Source: Ehretia macrophylla
Lineage: Eukaryota; Streptophyta; Magnoliopsida; Boraginales; Ehretiaceae
Length of the DNA: 64,000 bases
Assembly: GCA_037974665.1 (NCBI GenBank)
Contig: CM075770.1
Location: 7,452,501-7,516,500, forward strand
Direction: 5' to 3'
The notes beneath the pieces are model-generated. The model did no database searches and was not told where the DNA came from. It saw nothing but the letters and a program-made list of their open reading frames with translations. The position numbers and the translations under genes were made by a program. Positions 60,090 through 64,000 of this stretch are shown here, one piece after another (position 1 is the stretch's first letter; each line of letters begins with the position of its first letter).

Positions 60090-60870
60090 AGAAGAAGCGT
60101 ATGAAGACGAGTTTCTAGGCACTTTCCAAAGGATCTCCTTCTTAGGATGGAAAGAAGCACGCAAAAAAGTCAACTGTCCTTTCAAGGCAACTCGAAAGCA
60201 CTGAATTTGACCAAGGTCAGTGCTTTACCCATAGGGGATTACACATTCAACCCTAGGTAAAGGGCCGTAAGCTCGCTGAAAAGTACTGTTGAAGCTACAT
60301 TTGAGTAGGCGGCATGCCATGAGCTGTTTACTTTACTGTTGTTGACCCACCTAACCCCTAACCCTCATACAAATAGGCCATGTGATCACTAAAAAATTAT
60401 TTATATATCAAAAGCATAGACGATAGATAGAGCTGCAAGGTAAGGCACTATTGAAATCAAGCTATTTATTGCAAACCCTTACTCCTTAGTTACCTTACAA
60501 CAATTGACATAGGGGGAGCATTCCTGCCCACTTGATTCGCCTAAAGACACCCATTTGGCAGGTGGACCTTTGGATAGACAATTAAGGCCTTCTTTTGCCC
60601 TTCCTTAAGACTACCTATACATTCGGATCTTAGTAAAGTTTCCCTAGAACCTCCAGAAAGCTAACTTTCTCATTGAGAGTCGGGAGGGAATTCTTGTTAT
60701 GCTTATCCTTTAAAGAGGTTGGAATCCTATATATAGTATTTCTTCATTTCCTACGTAATCTGATGCTTACTCTTCATTAATTAGAGGGGTGGTCACTTCA
60801 CTTGAGTCAACCGGCCCCATGTAGGAAAGAGATAGAGCTCTAATAAATCTTTATGTCAAGGAGCGGAGCA
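60090..60870. other. Spacer, no gene recognised
   Basis: Nothing recognised on either strand. Confidence 0.45.
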
Positions 60871-60965
60871 GCTCGACCAGAGGGAGAGGCTGGATAGAAT
60901 TCAGTTCGACTGATAGGGAGAGGCTTGATGGAATTCAGCTCGACGACCGATAGGGAGAGGAATGG
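60871..60965 (+). repeat. Imperfect tandem repeat, about three units
   Basis: Units of roughly 33-38 bp share TCGAC, a variable step, GGGAGAGGCT and GGAATTCAG. The third is incomplete. Confidence 0.7.
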
Positions 60966-61992
60966 AGTTGGCTGCATGGCTTGGTCCGATGAATGGAGCC
61001 TTTTGGATATCAAGTGTTGATGGTTCCTGCTGATATGCTTTTGAAAACCTAGTTGAGGTATGAAGTAACTCGACTGATAAGGAGCTTGATATATTTGGTT
61101 TAACCCCTTTTTTTTTTAGAGTCCTTCTTTCATCATTCTAATTTTCAAGAATGAATGAAAGAGATTTTTTATTCACTTCTTTGACTTTGACGCATTCGTA
61201 TTCGAAATCTCGCGCTCTCGTTTTTGTTTAATAATTGCTTCTAGTTAGTTAACATTCGATCTACCCTGGCAACGAGCTTTATCTTGGTAGATAGGGGCAC
61301 TTTTTCTACCTTTCTATGAATGCTAAACCCCATCTGCTTCTATGTCGAGAGTCTGTGATACTCGTCGAGTGCTTGAGAAGAAAGATAGACAACTACATAG
61401 AGGGTCTCTACAAGTCTATATATTCTTTGATTTCGTTCCCTCCATAAGATCAATATCACAACCAATGAGGTCTGCTAGTTTCACATCTATGTGATTCCCT
61501 CCAACATCATTGTGAGCCGAAAACACCGTGGAGACTTTGACCATCCCAACTGAAGAAAAGTATACTTTCTAAGCACTTGTTCTTGAGTTGGCTTTCATCG
61601 ATAGGTAGGGTGACCAAGGCAATCTCGATTTAAGACTAGACTAGGAAATCCTATTAGGTAACATCCCTGCATTCCCTGTCTGTGTATGAGGACTTCCCGG
61701 TCTGTAGATGGGCTTTCGGGAGCAGGTATAGTATAAGGAAACTACTGGGCTATTGTGGAAGGGTAAGCGCCCCTTGTTTTTCTTTCTTTTTTTATGGGTC
61801 AAAGCAGGAAAGACTCAAAGGTTCCAAGCTCTAGTTGAAGTAGGAATTCCTATCTAAAGCCTCTTTCCTCCCTGTAAGGGAAATTCTTCCTTGCTACCTT
61901 TTTTATACCAAAGGAAATAATGCTTGGTCTCATTCGAGCCCTAGAAATCCATCCAAACTCTTTAGGGTTACTTAAGTCGTCCTACCAGCTAA
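60966..61992. other. Spacer, no gene recognised
   Basis: No gene found. Contains a run of ten T at about 61110. Confidence 0.45.
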
Positions 61993-62320
61993 ATGTATGA
62001 TCGTTACCACCTGTTAAGTACCGGTATCATAAATCATTTTAATATAGATATTTTCGGAAAGGGTAATTGCGAGAAACTATGTTGTGTAATGAACACGCTG
62101 CAGCGTCAGGCTTTTAAAATAAACAGTGATTGGTTGAATCAGATTCTAAATAATGAGGATTTATTTGTATCATATGGCTATCTCATGCCTAAATTTCTAT
62201 CCTCTATGAATCTAAAAGATGTATTCCCCTTACTTAGGGAGTTTTACATGAAGGAAGAAAACAACTTTACTTCACCGAAAGGACAGGTCTTTCTTTTTAT
62301 TGTTGATATTCTCAAATGCG
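61993..62320 (+). pseudogene. Phage-type RNA polymerase fragment, mitochondrial linear-plasmid type (fossil)
   Basis: The frame includes MNTLQRQAFKINSDWLNQIL, followed by NNEDLFVSYGYLMPKF. The pattern of a helix with TLQ..FKIN..WL resembles the N-terminal part of single-subunit RNA polymerases coded by plant and fungal mitochondrial linear plasmids. Only about 110 codons match, far short of the full enzyme of about 900. The frame runs on to 62427 with unrelated residues. Fragments of these plasmids are often integrated in plant mitochondrial genomes. The call rests on motif memory only. Confidence 0.5.
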
Positions 62321-62583
62321 GGATTTGCTTCGATGAGCCACCGACCAATAGAGCAACGCCATGTGTAGATCGAAAAGGTCTCGCGAATCCAGTCACCGAT
62401 AGGTCTAAGAATAGATTTCAAGCTTGATAAGCTGCAAACCAAATAATAAATTCCTTCAGTAGGGGGATCCTTGTTCACATGCTTAACAAATGCAAGTAGA
62501 ATCTTCGAACCAAAAAAAAAAAAGGGATAGTCATCCATCTAAGGAAAAAATAGATGCGTTAAGATATTCGATGACTAAGGCCT
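62321..62583. other. Spacer between plasmid fragment and tRNA-like structure
   Basis: Tail of the open frame that started at 61993, then A-rich sequence. Nothing recognised. Confidence 0.4.
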
Positions 62584-62653
62584 TGTCACGAGCTGGGCTA
62601 GAACCAGCGCTTTCCAAATGCAGTCAGGATTTCAACACCTTTCTGATCGTGAC
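62584..62653 (-). ncRNA. tRNA-like structure, no clear identity
   Basis: On the minus strand GTCACGA and TCGTGAC make a perfect 7-bp acceptor stem with a following A, and GCTGG/CCAGC with loop TTCTAGC makes a perfect T-arm. The 38 bases in between do not give a convincing D-arm or 7-base anticodon loop. Total 70 nt. Plant mitochondria use such tRNA-like elements as processing signals next to genes. It could also be a badly decayed tRNA. Confidence 0.45.
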
Positions 62654-64000
62654 TTTAAAAAAAAAAAAGAAGAGAAATTGGGCCAAGGTAGTTGGTGCCT
62701 ACTTTGCTTGCTTACAAAGCGACTCTGGCAAGTTACTCGGCAAAATTGAAATGAACAACGCCAGAGACCCATTGGGGGTCATGGAGCTTTCATCCGACAT
62801 ATCCACCCCAAACGGGTGTGTGAACAAAATGCCCACTCATTCTTCAGCAGGCATTGCAGAATAATTGCAAAAAGGATGAAAAAAGGGTTGTTGCCGGGCT
62901 AGGATTGACGCTTGCTGCCCAACCTGAGCTAGAATTCTAGCGACCGCTAATAGGCTTGATTGCCTTCACTAAAACGAAGCACTATTTCTACCCCCGCTCT
63001 ATATCATGGACTCACAGACTTTTTCCTTTTAGTAGTGAAAGTAGAATGGTTAGGCCAACCAGGTGCCCGAGTTGTAAAATAAGGGAAAGATTGAATCTTC
63101 TCCATATCCTATTCCAAAAAGGGTCAAATCCTTTTTTTGGTTCTGGACCCCAAATCAATAGGCCAGATAAGAGTTCGTATATAAGGAAACTCGCTTTTGC
63201 TGATTGGGACAAGGTAGGCCGAAAGCTCATGTAGAACCAAGATTCTGATAGGTTAGACCTGCCAGAAATCGGTAGTCTGCTAGTCCCTTTGTAAAATGCA
63301 GGAGTCGGCGACTTACAGGGAAACCAATTAAATGAGAAAGCAATCAAGAACAAGGTAGTTAGGGACATGCAGACTAACTGCTCGGACACTCTTGTTTTTT
63401 TTAAATGAATCTCTGGACCTTTTGAAACAGATAGGGCCTCCCCCCACCCCCTTCTCCTAAACTGGGACTCACTCGAATAGCAAACAGGACGGCTTGGAAT
63501 GGGAATTAGGCTTCGATGGGGTTTTTAAAGCTCGGGCAAGGCGGGCGGTGTCCACCTTTTAGGACTAGGGGTGAGAATCGAGCTAAATGCTAACATTGGG
63601 CGGGCCACCAATAGGCTGAGGTGGAAGTTCTTTATGGGAACCTGGCCCTGACTGACTAGCTCAACCTGGGAAGTGCGAATAATCAAGGTAGAAACCTCGC
63701 TATCAATTGGATGTTTGGGACCCATTCACTCTCCATAAAAGAACAGTATAGAACAAATCGAATACAGGGTTCCGTAGGTAGCCGAAGCTCGGACTACCCA
63801 TTTCCATTGTTGTGCTTTCTGAAATTGCATACCTATACAAGGGTCCAAGTTTTGATCGCTATTTGTGGAGTTCATTATCCCTCTTGAAAACAAAGATTTG
63901 AAGTGGTCTATAATTTACTAAGTACTCGGTATAACTCACGCATTCGTGTATAAACCAATGTAGATGAAGTAACACAAATATCTCTAGTAGTCAGTCCATT
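62654..64000. other. Mitochondrial-type DNA to window end, no gene recognised
   Basis: Open frames at 62956-63234 (plus) and 63012-63389 (minus) overlap each other and match nothing I know. The C-rich motif at 63423-63452 repeats that at 59515. Confidence 0.4.

Overview
The window looks like plant DNA: about 26.6 kb of angiosperm mitochondrial-type sequence cut up by about 37.4 kb of Ty3/gypsy LTR retrotransposons. The mitochondrial signature comes from ccmB, trans-spliced nad1 exon 1, two pieces of nad2 exon 1, trnS(GCU), trnC(GCA), chloroplast-derived trnW(CCA) and trnP(UGG), a chloroplast ycf2 scrap, and a piece of a linear-plasmid-type RNA polymerase. A eudicot is the most likely source. 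I cannot name the species from this sequence.

I found no intact mitochondrial protein gene. The changes I can read in ccmB, nad1 and ycf2 are mostly C to T or G to A. Three LTR elements have exact 5-bp target duplications in the mitochondrial-type DNA, and a fourth has a near match. Ty3 integration is a nuclear event, so my main reading is that the window is an old nuclear copy of mitochondrial DNA (a NUMT) that was later invaded by retrotransposons. A mitochondrial genome carrying imported elements is the alternative.

Layout: 1-1414 mitochondrial-type DNA with a ycf2 scrap; 1415-12640 E1, a three-LTR, two-interior array of a non-autonomous element (minus strand); 12646-14084 mitochondrial-type; 14090-24139 E2, a Tekay/Del-like chromovirus (plus); 24145-27183 a LINE scrap, trnS and ccmB; 27189-36838 E3, a related chromovirus (minus) sitting 76 bp upstream of ccmB; 36844-44046 repeat copies, a second LINE scrap and nad2 exon 1; 44052-46643 E4, a solo LTR (plus); 46649-49057 trnC; 49058-52905 E5, an element with one LTR and a non-coding interior (plus); 52906-64000 nad1 exon 1, repeat copy B, nad2 copy B, trnW, trnP, a plasmid rpo fragment and a tRNA-like structure.

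The most unusual signal is inside the LTRs. Four families whose LTRs are otherwise diverged (E1-E4) carry a hairpin at the same place, with different bases but preserved pairing. It lies between a conserved GC-rich block and a splice-acceptor-like TCAGG or similar. A splice-donor-like AAGGTGAG lies about 1.2-1.8 kb upstream. This may be a structured RNA element and a leader intron held in the LTR.
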